A stretch of 49,397 nucleotides of DNA from Pseudonocardia alaniniphila (lineage in GTDB: Bacteria; Actinomycetota; Actinomycetes; Mycobacteriales; Pseudonocardiaceae): the NCBI RefSeq assembly GCF_022524485.1, contig NZ_JAKXMK010000014.1, forward strand, positions 1 through 49,397, written 5' to 3'. Each line of letters begins with the position of its first letter. The stretch's first letter is position 1. The translations under genes were made by a program, and so were the position numbers. Positions 7,249-15,351 of this stretch are shown here, piece after piece. The notes beneath the pieces were generated by a model. It was not told where the DNA came from. It saw nothing but the letters and a program-made list of their open reading frames with translations, and searched no databases.

Positions 7249-8508
7249 GTGACCGACCTCGGAAGGGGCGGCTACGGCGAGCACGACACGGCCCGCCTGA
7301 ACCCCGAGCCGCCCAAAGGCAGCGGGCGGCCCGAACGCCGCAGCCCGTTCTCCCGCGACCGGGCCCGGGTGCTGCATTCGGCCGCCCTGCGCAGGCTGGC
7401 CGGAAAGACGCAGGTCGTCGGCCCGGGGGAGGGCGCGGAGATCACCGGCGTGCCGCGCACCCGGCTGACGCACTCCCTGGAGGTCGCGCAGATCGGGCGC
7501 GGGATCGCCGAGGAGCTGGGCTGCGACCCCGACATCGTCGACACGGCAGGGCTGGCACACGACATCGGCCACCCGCCGTTCGGCCACAACGGCGAGCGGG
7601 CGCTCGACGAGTTCGGCGTCGCGTGCGGTGGGTTCGAGGGCAACGCGCAGACGCTGCGGATCCTCATGCGGCTGGAGCCGAAGATCGGCGACAGCGGGCT
7701 GAACCTGACCAGGGCCTCGCTCGACGCGTCGTGCAAGTACCCGTGGGTGCACCGGCCGGGCGACCGCAAGTACGGCGCGTACGTCGTCGACGCGGAGCTG
7801 TTCGCCTGGGTCAGGGAGGGCGCGCCCGGTGACCGGAGGTGCATCGAGGCCCAGATCATGGACTGGGCCGACGACGTCGCGTACTCCGTGCACGACGTGG
7901 AGGACGGCATCGTGAGCGGTCGCATCGACCTCGCCGCCCTCGCGTCCCCCGTGGAGAGAGCGGCCGTGGTGGAGCTCGCCGCCACCCACTTCGGCGCCTC
8001 GGCGGATGCGCTCGCGGAGGCGGCGGACGCGTTGATCGCACTGCCGGTGGTCGCGGCCGTGCGGGGATTCTCGGCGGCGACGGCCGCGGCGCCCGCGCAG
8101 GCAGCGCTCAAGCGGCTCACGAGTGAGCTGGTCGGCCGATTCGCGCTGGCCGCGGGCGATGCCACCCGTGCGGCGTACGGAGAAGAGGCGCTTCGCCGGT
8201 ACTCCGCCGACCTCGTGGTTCCACCAGGTGCCGGGGCGGAGGTCGCGCTGCTCAAGGCCGTCGCGCTGCGGTATGTGATGAGCGATCCCGGCAGACGCGC
8301 GATGCAGGCACGTCAGCGGGAACTGCTCGCCGAGCTCGCCTCGGCACTGCTGGCGAAGGCCCCGGACGCGCTGGATCCGCTCTTCGCCGAGCACTGGGCG
8401 GAGGCGCCGGACGACGCCGCTCGGCTGCGGGTCGTGCTCGATCAGGTCGCCGTGCTCACCGATCAGCAGGCCGTCGCCCGGCACGCCGCGCTCGCCAGGC
8501 GCGGTTAG
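7249..8508 (+). CDS. dgt: Deoxyguanosinetriphosphate triphosphohydrolase
   Basis: A 419-residue HD-domain enzyme that splits dGTP (often other dNTPs too) into deoxynucleoside and triphosphate, controlling nucleotide pools. The HD metal site is visible as RLTHSLEV (first His) and AGLAHDIGHPPFGHNGE (HD pair), with the third aspartate in IMDWADDVAYSVHDVEDG. The N-terminus SPFSRDRARVLHSAALRRLAGKTQV is typical. GTG 7249 starts four bases after the stop of the preceding gene. In many actinobacteria dgt and dnaG are adjacent; here about 4.4 kb of other genes separates them. Its stop codon is shared in antisense with the next gene (TTAG at 8505-8508). Confidence 0.95.
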   Translation: MTDLGRGGYGEHDTARLNPEPPKGSGRPERRSPFSRDRARVLHSAALRRLAGKTQVVGPGEGAEITGVPRTRLTHSLEVAQIGRGIAEELGCDPDIVDTAGLAHDIGHPPFGHNGERALDEFGVACGGFEGNAQTLRILMRLEPKIGDSGLNLTRASLDASCKYPWVHRPGDRKYGAYVVDAELFAWVREGAPGDRRCIEAQIMDWADDVAYSVHDVEDGIVSGRIDLAALASPVERAAVVELAATHFGASADALAEAADALIALPVVAAVRGFSAATAAAPAQAALKRLTSELVGRFALAAGDATRAAYGEEALRRYSADLVVPPGAGAEVALLKAVALRYVMSDPGRRAMQARQRELLAELASALLAKAPDALDPLFAEHWAEAPDDAARLRVVLDQVAVLTDQQAVARHAALARRG

Positions 8509-8900
8509 TTGCAGTACGCCGTATCGGGGCGGACGAACAGCACCACGCGGACCGCGGCGTCGCTGGGCGGTCCGTCGAACCTGCTGGAGTAGCGCTCGGC
8601 GAGCTCGGCGTAGAACGCCGCTTCCGGATCCGGCTCGATCCGTTCCACCCGTCCCCGGAGCTCGACGAAGCGGGGCGGCCGGTCGGGGTCGTCGATGGCC
8701 ACGGAGACGCGCGGGTCGGCCTGCACGTTGCGGTACTTCTGGCGTTCCGACGTGTGCGTGAACCGCAGGTGCGTCCCGTCCCACGCGAACCACATCGGGT
8801 TCACCTGTGGCGACCCGTCCGGACGGACCGTGCCCAGGTGCGCGATCAGTGGCCGGGTCAGCAGATCGATGTGGGTATCAGGCACGACGGGGCCGGTCAT
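8505..8900 (-). CDS. PPOX-class (pyridoxamine oxidase-like) protein
   Basis: A 131-residue split beta-barrel protein of the pyridoxamine 5'-phosphate oxidase superfamily, probably an F420- or FMN-dependent reductase. Typical elements are LLTRPLIAHLGTVRPDGSPQVNPMWFAWDG and RQKYRNVQADPRVSVAIDDPD, with the barrel-closing FVELRGRVERIE. ATG 8900 begins MTGPVVPDTH; the frame stays open upstream without family resemblance, so the start is well placed. It converges on dgt, the two stop codons overlapping by three bases. Substrate and cofactor cannot be read from the sequence. Confidence 0.88.
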   Translation of the reverse strand: MTGPVVPDTHIDLLTRPLIAHLGTVRPDGSPQVNPMWFAWDGTHLRFTHTSERQKYRNVQADPRVSVAIDDPDRPPRFVELRGRVERIEPDPEAAFYAELAERYSSRFDGPPSDAAVRVVLFVRPDTAYCN

Positions 8901-8942
8901 GGCACCGACGCTAGGACCTTGGGCACGAGGGTTCCCGCGTGT

Positions 8943-8963
8943 CGTGACGCCCGTCTCGTCACG
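8943..8963. promoter_or_regulatory. Inverted repeat at the AhpD-like gene promoter
   Basis: CGTGACG (8943-8949) and CGTCACG (8957-8963) are perfect inverted repeats with a 7-base spacer. The right arm coincides with the proposed -35 element of the ECF41 promoter. The same two 7-mers, in the opposite order and with the same spacer length, occur at 130-150. Confidence 0.35.
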
Positions 8964-8983
8964 GATCACCCCGCCGTCTCGTC
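8957..8983 (+). promoter_or_regulatory. Candidate ECF41 promoter
   Basis: CGTCACG (8957-8963), 16 bases, then CGTC (8980-8983) resembles the described ECF41 target TGTCACA-N16-CGTC: five of seven bases in the -35 element, exact spacer and exact -10. It lies 38 bases before ATG 9022 of the AhpD-like gene, whose neighbour is an ECF41 sigma factor. Confidence 0.55.
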
Positions 8984-9021
8984 CCCTTCGTGATCGGACG
9001 TCGTATTTCGAGGAGGGCGAC

Positions 9022-9588
9022 ATGAGCGCACGTGTTCCGGCGGTGCCTGCCGAAGAGGCGGGAGTGGTGGGCCGGCTGATGTATCGGCTGATGCGGAAGA
9101 AGTTCGGGGACGTCCCGGAGCCGTTCGCGGTGCTGCGCCACCACAAGCGGCTGTTCTGGGCCTCGACCATCTCGGAGGCCGCGTACGACCGCGCGTCCAC
9201 GGTGCTGCCCGCGCGGTTGCGGGAGCTCGCGGTGTTCCGCGTGGCGACCGTCGTCGGGTGCTCGTGGTGCGTCGACTTCGGCACGATGCTGCAGCGTCTC
9301 GGCGGCCTGGACGTCGAACGGCTCCGGCACATCGACGAGTACGCGACGCACCCGCTCTTCGAGCCCGTCGAGCGGCGCGTGCTCGCCTACGCCGACGCGA
9401 TGACGGCCCTCCCGCCGACCGTGACCGACTCCCAGGTTGCCGAGCTGGAGGCGGAGCTGGGGCGGGCGGGCCTGATCGAGCTCACCCACTCCGTCGCGCT
9501 GGAGAACATGCGGGCCCGCGCCTACCACGCCCTCGGCATCGTCGATCAGGGCTTCGACACGGCGTGCCAGGTACGCCTGTCGGGCTGA
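9022..9588 (+). CDS. Carboxymuconolactone decarboxylase/AhpD-like protein
   Basis: A 188-residue alpha-helical protein of the CMD/AhpD family. The redox motif CSWC stands at residues 80-83 in LAVFRVATVVGCSWCVDFGTML, suggesting thiol-dependent peroxide or disulfide chemistry rather than lactone decarboxylation. ATG 9022 has a strong ribosome site (CGAGGAGGG). The convergent gene behind it encodes an ECF41 sigma factor, and CMD proteins are one of the classic partner types of ECF41 factors. A promoter matching the ECF41 consensus lies upstream. I infer that the sigma factor turns this gene on; the signal is unknown. Confidence 0.9.
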   Translation: MSARVPAVPAEEAGVVGRLMYRLMRKKFGDVPEPFAVLRHHKRLFWASTISEAAYDRASTVLPARLRELAVFRVATVVGCSWCVDFGTMLQRLGGLDVERLRHIDEYATHPLFEPVERRVLAYADAMTALPPTVTDSQVAELEAELGRAGLIELTHSVALENMRARAYHALGIVDQGFDTACQVRLSG

Positions 9589-9595
9589 CCGCGGG

Positions 9596-10489
9596 TCAGG
9601 CCGGGAGGCGCTCCAGTTTCTCCGGGTTGAGCACCGAGTAGAGCCCCGAGATCCGGCCGTCGCGGACGGAGACGGCGGTGACGCCCGGGCCCGTCTCGCC
9701 GTAGGAAGGGGTCAGGAACCCGGTCTCGCCGTTGACCTCGACCGGGACCCACCCCTTGGTGAACGCGGGACCGTAGCGCTCCAGCAGACCGAGGATCAGG
9801 CGCATCACCTTGTCCGCACCGACGATGGTGCGGCGCGCCGCCTTCGTCCGCCCGTCGGAGTCGTTGACCCACACGGCCTCGGGGTGCAGCACCGCGAGCA
9901 GCGCCGGGCCGTCGGCGCGGGAGATCGCCTCGGCGAAACGCGTGAGCAGCGCGCCCACCTCGGCCGTCTGCGCCTGTGCCTGCGACGGCGGGTCGGCCTC
10001 GGCGACGATCCGCCGTGCCCGCGCGGCGTGCTGACGCGCGGCGGCTTCGCTGCAGCCGAGCACGTCGGCGATCTGGGCGAACGGCAGCGCGAGCGCGTCG
10101 TGCAGCACGAACGCCACCCGCTGCGGCGGCGTGAGTTGCTCCAGCACGACCATGGCTGCCATGCGCACGCCCTCGTCGCGCACCACGGTGGCGAGCGGGT
10201 CGTCGGTGTCGCCGGTGGTGATGAGGGGTTCGGGCAGCCACGGTCCGACGTACCGCTCGCGGCGCGCCGCGGCCGAGCGCAAGCGGTCGAGGCACAGGCG
10301 GCCGACCACGGTGGTGAGCCAGGCCCGCTCGTCGCGAATCCCGGCCCGGGTTGCGTCGTCCAGCCCGGCGAGGCGCAGCCAGGCCTCCTGCACGGCGTCC
10401 TCGGCGTCTGCGAGGCTGCCTGTGATGCGGTAGCCGATCCGGATCAGGTGTGCCCGGTGCGCTTCGAACACTTCGACGTCCGCGTCCAC
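9596..10489 (-). CDS. ECF41-group RNA polymerase sigma factor (SigJ-like)
   Basis: A 297-residue extracytoplasmic-function sigma factor. Sigma-2 is at residues 5-75 (YRITGSLADAEDAVQEAWLR), sigma-4 at about 110-165 (LTPPQRVAFVLHDALALPFAQIADVLGCSEAAARQ), and a SnoaL-like extension fills the C-terminal third. The ECF41 hallmarks are visible: WLPEP in the linker after sigma-2 and NPEKL near the end. There is no anti-sigma gene; in this group the extension itself modulates activity. GTG 10489 is the first usable start and lacks a ribosome site, with a TAGTTT box eight bases upstream that would fit a leaderless transcript. It converges on the AhpD-like gene with 7 bases between stops. Confidence 0.95.
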   Translation of the reverse strand: MDADVEVFEAHRAHLIRIGYRITGSLADAEDAVQEAWLRLAGLDDATRAGIRDERAWLTTVVGRLCLDRLRSAAARRERYVGPWLPEPLITTGDTDDPLATVVRDEGVRMAAMVVLEQLTPPQRVAFVLHDALALPFAQIADVLGCSEAAARQHAARARRIVAEADPPSQAQAQTAEVGALLTRFAEAISRADGPALLAVLHPEAVWVNDSDGRTKAARRTIVGADKVMRLILGLLERYGPAFTKGWVPVEVNGETGFLTPSYGETGPGVTAVSVRDGRISGLYSVLNPEKLERLPA

Positions 10490-10529
10490 GGCAGTTGAAA
10501 CTACGCGGCCGACCTGGAGGTGCAAGCAC

Positions 10530-11138
10530 GTGCTGATCGTCGACGGCCTGGTCCGGCGGTTCGGTCCCGCGGTGGTGCTGGCGGGTGTCGGTTTCTCGCT
10601 CGAGCCCGGCCGGGCGGCGGCCGTGGTCGGACCCAACGGCGCGGGCAAGACCACCCTCCTGCGCTGCGTCGTCGGCGCCGACCGGCCCGACGCGGGTGAG
10701 GTGCGTCTCGACGGCCGCCCGCTGCGCGAGGACGACCCGCGGGTCCGCGCCACCGTCGCGAGCGTGCTCGACGACGTCGAGTTCTTCCCTGACCTCTCGG
10801 TGGCCGAGCACCTCGACCTGCTCGCCAGGGCACACGGCGCAGAGCCCGACACCGCCCCGGTGCTCGCCGAGCTGGGCCTGGCGGCGCTGGCCGACCGGAC
10901 TCCCGTGGGCCTCTCCAGCGGCGAGCGCAGACGCCTGGCGCTGGCCTCCTGCCTCGTGCGCCCGCGCCGCCTGCTCGTGCTCGACGAGCCGGAGCAGCGG
11001 CTCGACGCGGAAGGCCGGCAGTGGCTGGTGGAGCGGCTCGAGCAGGAGAAGGCCGCCGGCCGCGCCGTGCTGTTCGCCTCGCACGACACTGCCGTCGTCG
11101 ACGCGGTGGCCGACCAGACGGTCGAGCTCGGTACATGA
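10530..11138 (+). CDS. ABC transporter ATP-binding protein
   Basis: A compact 202-residue ATPase. Walker A is GPNGAGKTT near residue 33, the signature is the variant LSSGERRRLAL and Walker B is LLVLDEPE, so the conserved threonine after DEP is a glutamate; the switch histidine is in LFASHDTAVV. GTG 10530 follows CTGGAGG. Its stop overlaps the permease start by ATGA. The gene is divergent from the ECF41 gene with only 40 bases between the starts, so their promoters must overlap. Exporter substrate unknown. Confidence 0.9.
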   Translation: MLIVDGLVRRFGPAVVLAGVGFSLEPGRAAAVVGPNGAGKTTLLRCVVGADRPDAGEVRLDGRPLREDDPRVRATVASVLDDVEFFPDLSVAEHLDLLARAHGAEPDTAPVLAELGLAALADRTPVGLSSGERRRLALASCLVRPRRLLVLDEPEQRLDAEGRQWLVERLEQEKAAGRAVLFASHDTAVVDAVADQTVELGT

Positions 11139-12526
11139 CCGCCGCCCCGACGGTGCAGGTGCCGAGAGCCCGGGAGGTGCGCACTCACCTCGCCCGCGCC
11201 CGGCGGGCCCAGCGCGCCGCGGCCGGGAAGGGGCAGGAGCGCGACTGGTACACCCCGCTGCTCGCGGTGGCCGTGCTCACCGGGTTGCTGGTGCAGGGGG
11301 TGCGCCGGGTGATGGGCGCCGAGGCGAGCCCGCTGCCGCACGCACCGCACGTCGGGCTGCTGCTCGGCGCCGTCGGGCTGGTGCTCGCGGGTCTGGTGCT
11401 GCGCGCGGCCCTGGCGCTGGGCCCGATGCTGGCCGGTCCGGCGGTACGGCACTGGCTGCTCGCCGGCACCGTCGACCGCGCCGCCATGCTCCGGCCTCGC
11501 TACCTCGCCCTGGCTGTAGCGGCGACGCTGGCCGGGGCGGGCGGCGGGGCACTGGCGGCTCTGGTCGCCGCGGTGGCCCCGCCCTGGTGGGAGGCGGTGT
11601 GGTGGGCGGCCACCGGAGCGGGTGCCGCGGCCGCGCTCGCATCTGCGGCCGTGATGTGGCAGGCGGGTGACGCTCGCACCGGCCGGTCCGTGGGCACCGC
11701 ACTCGTGGCGGCAGGCGCGGCGAGCGTCGCGGCAGCGCTGCTCGTTCCCCGCGCGTCCGCCCTCCCGGCCCTGCCTGCCCCCGCGGCCACCACCGCCGCG
11801 TGGGTGCTCGCCCTGCTCCTGTTCGGATACGGGTGGCGGCGCCTCGGTGTCCTGGACCGGGCTGCTCTGGGAGCCGGGAGCGGGCTCGCCGCCGCCGTCC
11901 AGGCTGCGGGGACGTTCATGGAGCCCGCGCTGCTGCTCGGCCTGCTGGAGGAGCGGCGCTGGCGCTCCGCCCGCCACGGGCGTTCGCGTCCCGGGCGCGG
12001 TTTCGGGTACGGCGCGTTGGTGCACTCCGACCTGCGCCGCGTGCTGCGCACCCCCGGCGCGGTGGCGCTCGCGGTGGGCCTGCTGCTCGTGACCTACGCG
12101 GCTGCCGGCGTGCTGCCCGCCGTGGCCGTGCCGCCCGTCGCCGTCGTCGCCGCGTACGCGGTGGCGAGCCGGGTGGCGTCGGGCGTGCGGGCCGTCACCC
12201 GCTCCGCTGCCCTGCGGCGTTCGGTCGGTGGCACCGACCGTGCGCTGATCATGGTGCATCTCGTCGCGCCCCTCGTGGCCGTGGCCGTGTGGACGGCCGC
12301 CCTGCTCCCCGCGCTGCTCCTGCTGAACCCGATCGCGGTGCTGCTGATCCCGCTCGGAGCGGTCGCCGTGGTCGAACGCTCGGCCACCCGGCCCGCGCCC
12401 GACTACGGCGCGGCCGTGTTCGAGACGGGAATGGGAGGCGTCCAAGTGGATCTCGTGCGTCAGTTGGTGCGCGGACCAGCGCTGCTGGCGGGTCTCGCGG
12501 CGGTCCAGCTCCTGCTGCCACGGTGA
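11135..12526 (+). CDS. ABC exporter membrane protein (DUF6297-like)
   Basis: A 463-residue integral membrane protein, alanine- and leucine-rich, with about ten to twelve hydrophobic segments and a basic cytoplasmic start (THLARARRAQRAAAGKGQERDWYTP). Central loops carry ERRWRSARHGRSRPGRGFGYGALVHSDLRRVLRTPGAVAL. It resembles the actinobacterial permease-like proteins annotated DUF6297 that sit beside a small ABC ATPase. Overlap with the ATPase by ATGA makes it the partner in the membrane. The exact family name is from memory and may differ. Confidence 0.75.
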   Translation: MTAAPTVQVPRAREVRTHLARARRAQRAAAGKGQERDWYTPLLAVAVLTGLLVQGVRRVMGAEASPLPHAPHVGLLLGAVGLVLAGLVLRAALALGPMLAGPAVRHWLLAGTVDRAAMLRPRYLALAVAATLAGAGGGALAALVAAVAPPWWEAVWWAATGAGAAAALASAAVMWQAGDARTGRSVGTALVAAGAASVAAALLVPRASALPALPAPAATTAAWVLALLLFGYGWRRLGVLDRAALGAGSGLAAAVQAAGTFMEPALLLGLLEERRWRSARHGRSRPGRGFGYGALVHSDLRRVLRTPGAVALAVGLLLVTYAAAGVLPAVAVPPVAVVAAYAVASRVASGVRAVTRSAALRRSVGGTDRALIMVHLVAPLVAVAVWTAALLPALLLLNPIAVLLIPLGAVAVVERSATRPAPDYGAAVFETGMGGVQVDLVRQLVRGPALLAGLAAVQLLLPR

Positions 12527-12613
12527 CGGTCGGCCGAAGGTCCGAGCAGGTTCTCGGGTAATCCGTAACTCCGACCGAGGCGCCTCTCAGGTTGCGCGGC
12601 GCAAGGTGGACAT

Positions 12614-12850
12614 ATGGACCCATTCGTCGTACTCACGATGGTCGGAGCTGCGGCGGGACTCGCTGTGCTGCTGGTCATGGCACTGACGCCGCTGTTCATC
12701 GACCGGTATCGGCCCCGCCCCGACCGTCCACTCGAACCGGCCGCGAAGCCGGGCCCCGACCCGACCGTCGTGATTCCCACCCAGCGCGGGGCGCTCGGTC
12801 TCGTGCCGCCCGCCTCGCGCGTGGCGAGATTGCACGCAGCGTCTCAGTAG
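12614..12850 (+). CDS. Small single-span membrane protein
   Basis: A 78-residue protein with one membrane segment near the N-terminus (about residues 4-28, FVVLTMVGAAAGLAVLLVMALTPL in part) followed by a proline- and arginine-rich cytoplasmic tail. I recognise no family. ATG 12614 follows GCAAGGTGGACAT. It lies alone between the ABC pair and dnaG, same strand, with 87 bases before it and 73 after it. Confidence 0.65.
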   Translation: MDPFVVLTMVGAAAGLAVLLVMALTPLFIDRYRPRPDRPLEPAAKPGPDPTVVIPTQRGALGLVPPASRVARLHAASQ

Positions 12851-12911
12851 CCGTCGCGCCCGCGGGGGAGCCGCTGATCGCGGCGCCCGCAGGCCCGTCC
12901 GAAGCCGGGCC

Positions 12912-12917
12912 TACACT
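12912..12917 (+). promoter_or_regulatory. -10 box of leaderless dnaG
   Basis: TACACT fits TAnnnT and ends six bases before GTG 12924; no ribosome-binding sequence is present between them. Transcription would start at or next to the start codon. Confidence 0.55.
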
Positions 12918-12923
12918 CGGCCC

Positions 12924-14789
12924 GTGGCGGGGCGGATCCGGGACAACGACATCGCGGAGGTCCGCGACCGGACTCGTATCGACGAGGTGATCGGCGAGTA
13001 CGTGGCATTGCGTCGCGCCGGAGCCGGTGCGCTGAAGGGCCTCTGCCCGTTCCACGACGAGAAGAGCCCGTCGTTCAACGTGCGGCCGAGCCACGGCACC
13101 TTCCACTGCTTCGGGTGCGGCGAGGGCGGCGACGCCGTCGCGTTCATCATGAAGATCGAGCACGTCGGGTTCGTCGAGGCCGTCGAGCGTCTCGCCGATC
13201 GGGTCGGCTTCCGGCTCACGTACGAGGGCGGCGGCAGCTCGGTGCAGCGTGACCGCGGCACGCGCAGCCGGTTGCTGGAGGCCAACAAGCGCGCCGCCGA
13301 GTTCTACGCCGCGCAGCTACGCACGCCCGAGGCCGCGCCCGCCGTCCAGTTCCTCACCAGCCGCGGGTTCGACGCGGCATCGGCCCAGACGTTCGGCTGC
13401 GGCTACGCTCCCGCCGGCTGGGACACGCTCACCCGCCACTTGCTCGCGGCGGGCTTCACGCTGGACGAGCTGATGAAGGCCGGTCTGTCGAAGGAGGGCC
13501 GCCGGGGCCCGATCGACAGGTTCCACCGCCGGTTGCTCTGGCCGATCAAGGACCTCGGTGGCGACGTCGTCGGGTTCGGGGCGCGCCGCCTCTTCGACGA
13601 CGACGGGATCGAGGCCAAGTACCTCAACACCACCGAGACGCCGGTCTACCGCAAGACCCATGTGCTGTTCGGGCTCGACCTCGCCAAGCGCGAGATCGCC
13701 AAGCGCCGGCAGGTCGTGGTCGTCGAGGGGTACACCGACGTGATGGCGATGCATCTGGCAGGCGTGCCAACCGCGGTCGCGTCCTGTGGCACCGCCTTCG
13801 GCGCCGAGCACATCTCGGTGATCCGCCGGTTGATCGGTGACGACTCGTTCGATCTCGGCGAGGTGATCTACACCTTCGACGGCGACGCCGCCGGGCAGGC
13901 GGCCGCGCTCAAGGCCTTCGAGGGCGAGCAGAGCTTCGCCGCGCAGACGTTCGTGGCGATCGCGCCCGACGGCCAGGATCCCTGCGAGCTGCGTCAGAGC
14001 AACGGCGACACCGCGGTGCGTGACCTGGTGGCCCGCCGCGAGCCGCTCTTCGAGTTCGCGATCCGCAGCATGCTGCGCGACCACAACCTGGACACGGCCG
14101 AGGGCCGGGTCGCCGCGCTACAGCGGTGCGTGCCGCTCGTGGCGCGGATCAAGCGGGAGGACCTGCGCGACGAGTACGCCCGCAGGCTCGCGGGCTGGAC
14201 CAGCTGGGACGACATCGCGATGGTCGTGCGGCGGGTGCGGGAGTCCGCGGGTGCGCCGGTCGAGCCGGTGCGCGGCCGCAACGGCACCCGCCGGGAGGCA
14301 CCCGCGCCGCCCCAGAAGGACGATCCACGGCTGCACCTGCAGCGCGAGGCGCTCAAGGCCGCCCTTCAGGTGCCGGTGATCGCCGGGCCCGCCTACGACG
14401 AGCTGCCGGAACAGGTGTTCACCCACCCGGCGTTCGCCGCGGTGCACCGGGCAGTGCAGGCCGCGGGCGGGGTGTGTGGTGGCCGCGAGGGTCACGTCTG
14501 GGTCGACGCGGTGCAGGCCGAGTGCTCCACGGAGACCCGCCAGCTCGTCACCGAGCTCGCCGTGGAGCCTCTGGAGCTGCCGCGGAAGAACACCGAGGAA
14601 GCGCGCTACGTCTCGAGCGTGATCGCCGGGGTGCGGCTCGTGCTGGTGGAGGCCCAGGTCGCCGAGCTGAAGGCACGCTTGCAGCGCACCAACCCGATGG
14701 AGGAGGCCGACGCCTACCACCAGCTCTTCGGTGACCTCGTGCCGCTGGAGCAGTACAGGATTGCACTGCGGGAGAAAGCGCTCCGGTGA
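12924..14789 (+). CDS. dnaG: DNA primase
   Basis: A 621-residue primase that makes RNA primers at the replication fork. The N-terminal zinc ribbon has C41, H44, C62 and C65 (CPFHDEKSP ... FHCFGCGEGGD). The TOPRIM catalytic core includes VVVEGYTDVMAMHLAG and YTFDGDAAGQAA. The C-terminal third is the DnaB-interacting helical domain. The length is usual for actinobacterial DnaG. GTG 12924 gives MAGRIRDNDIAEVRDRT, the expected N-terminus, and appears leaderless. Confidence 0.97.
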   Translation: MAGRIRDNDIAEVRDRTRIDEVIGEYVALRRAGAGALKGLCPFHDEKSPSFNVRPSHGTFHCFGCGEGGDAVAFIMKIEHVGFVEAVERLADRVGFRLTYEGGGSSVQRDRGTRSRLLEANKRAAEFYAAQLRTPEAAPAVQFLTSRGFDAASAQTFGCGYAPAGWDTLTRHLLAAGFTLDELMKAGLSKEGRRGPIDRFHRRLLWPIKDLGGDVVGFGARRLFDDDGIEAKYLNTTETPVYRKTHVLFGLDLAKREIAKRRQVVVVEGYTDVMAMHLAGVPTAVASCGTAFGAEHISVIRRLIGDDSFDLGEVIYTFDGDAAGQAAALKAFEGEQSFAAQTFVAIAPDGQDPCELRQSNGDTAVRDLVARREPLFEFAIRSMLRDHNLDTAEGRVAALQRCVPLVARIKREDLRDEYARRLAGWTSWDDIAMVVRRVRESAGAPVEPVRGRNGTRREAPAPPQKDDPRLHLQREALKAALQVPVIAGPAYDELPEQVFTHPAFAAVHRAVQAAGGVCGGREGHVWVDAVQAECSTETRQLVTELAVEPLELPRKNTEEARYVSSVIAGVRLVLVEAQVAELKARLQRTNPMEEADAYHQLFGDLVPLEQYRIALREKALR

Positions 14790-14805
14790 TCAGGGAGGGA
14801 GTGCG

Positions 14806-15333
14806 ATGAACCTGCTGAAGGCGGTGCGCCGCCTACTGGGACACGACGACCTGCCCGAGGGCTTCACCGGTCGTCTCGACGCCGACGAGCAGGTGCTCGC
14901 CAGGGCGGCGCTGGGCGGTGGGGGCCACCTGGTCGTCACGTCGCGCGGGCTGTGGCTGCCCACCCCCGACGGAGTGCGGCGGCTGGGCTGGCACCTGGTC
15001 AGCAAGGCGTCGTGGAAGAACGGTGCCCTCGAGTTCGTCGAGGCGCAGGAGCGCGACGTCATCGACGGCGCAGTGCTGATCGCCGATCTTCCGCCGCAGC
15101 GGCTGCGGCTCGCCGAGCCGGGCAGGGTGCCGGAAGTGGTGCACGCCCGCGTCACGGGCTCGATCAAGAGCAGGCACCACCGCGACCTGCCGGGCGGCGG
15201 CGCGTGGTTCGTGCAGCGCAAGGTGCCCGGCCGCGACGGCATCGTGATGCAGGTGCGAGCCGACCCGGGCACCGACGAGGCCGCGCTGCGACAGGTGGTG
15301 GGCGACGTCGCCCGCACGCTCAAGCTGAGCTGA
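14806..15333 (+). CDS. Conserved hypothetical protein downstream of dnaG
   Basis: A soluble protein of 175 residues. ATG 14806 follows CAGGGAGGG, 16 bases after the dnaG stop. It reads like a PH-type or GRAM-like small beta domain: HLVVTSRGLWLPTPDGVRRLGWHLVSKASWKNGALEFVEAQ, then RVTGSIKSRHHRDLPGGGAWFVQRKVPGRDG and a final helix. Such proteins regularly follow dnaG in mycobacteria and relatives, but their function is not known to me. It was probably co-transcribed with dnaG. Confidence 0.75.
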   Translation: MNLLKAVRRLLGHDDLPEGFTGRLDADEQVLARAALGGGGHLVVTSRGLWLPTPDGVRRLGWHLVSKASWKNGALEFVEAQERDVIDGAVLIADLPPQRLRLAEPGRVPEVVHARVTGSIKSRHHRDLPGGGAWFVQRKVPGRDGIVMQVRADPGTDEAALRQVVGDVARTLKLS

Positions 15334-15351
15334 TTTTCGAGGAGGTCTGGT

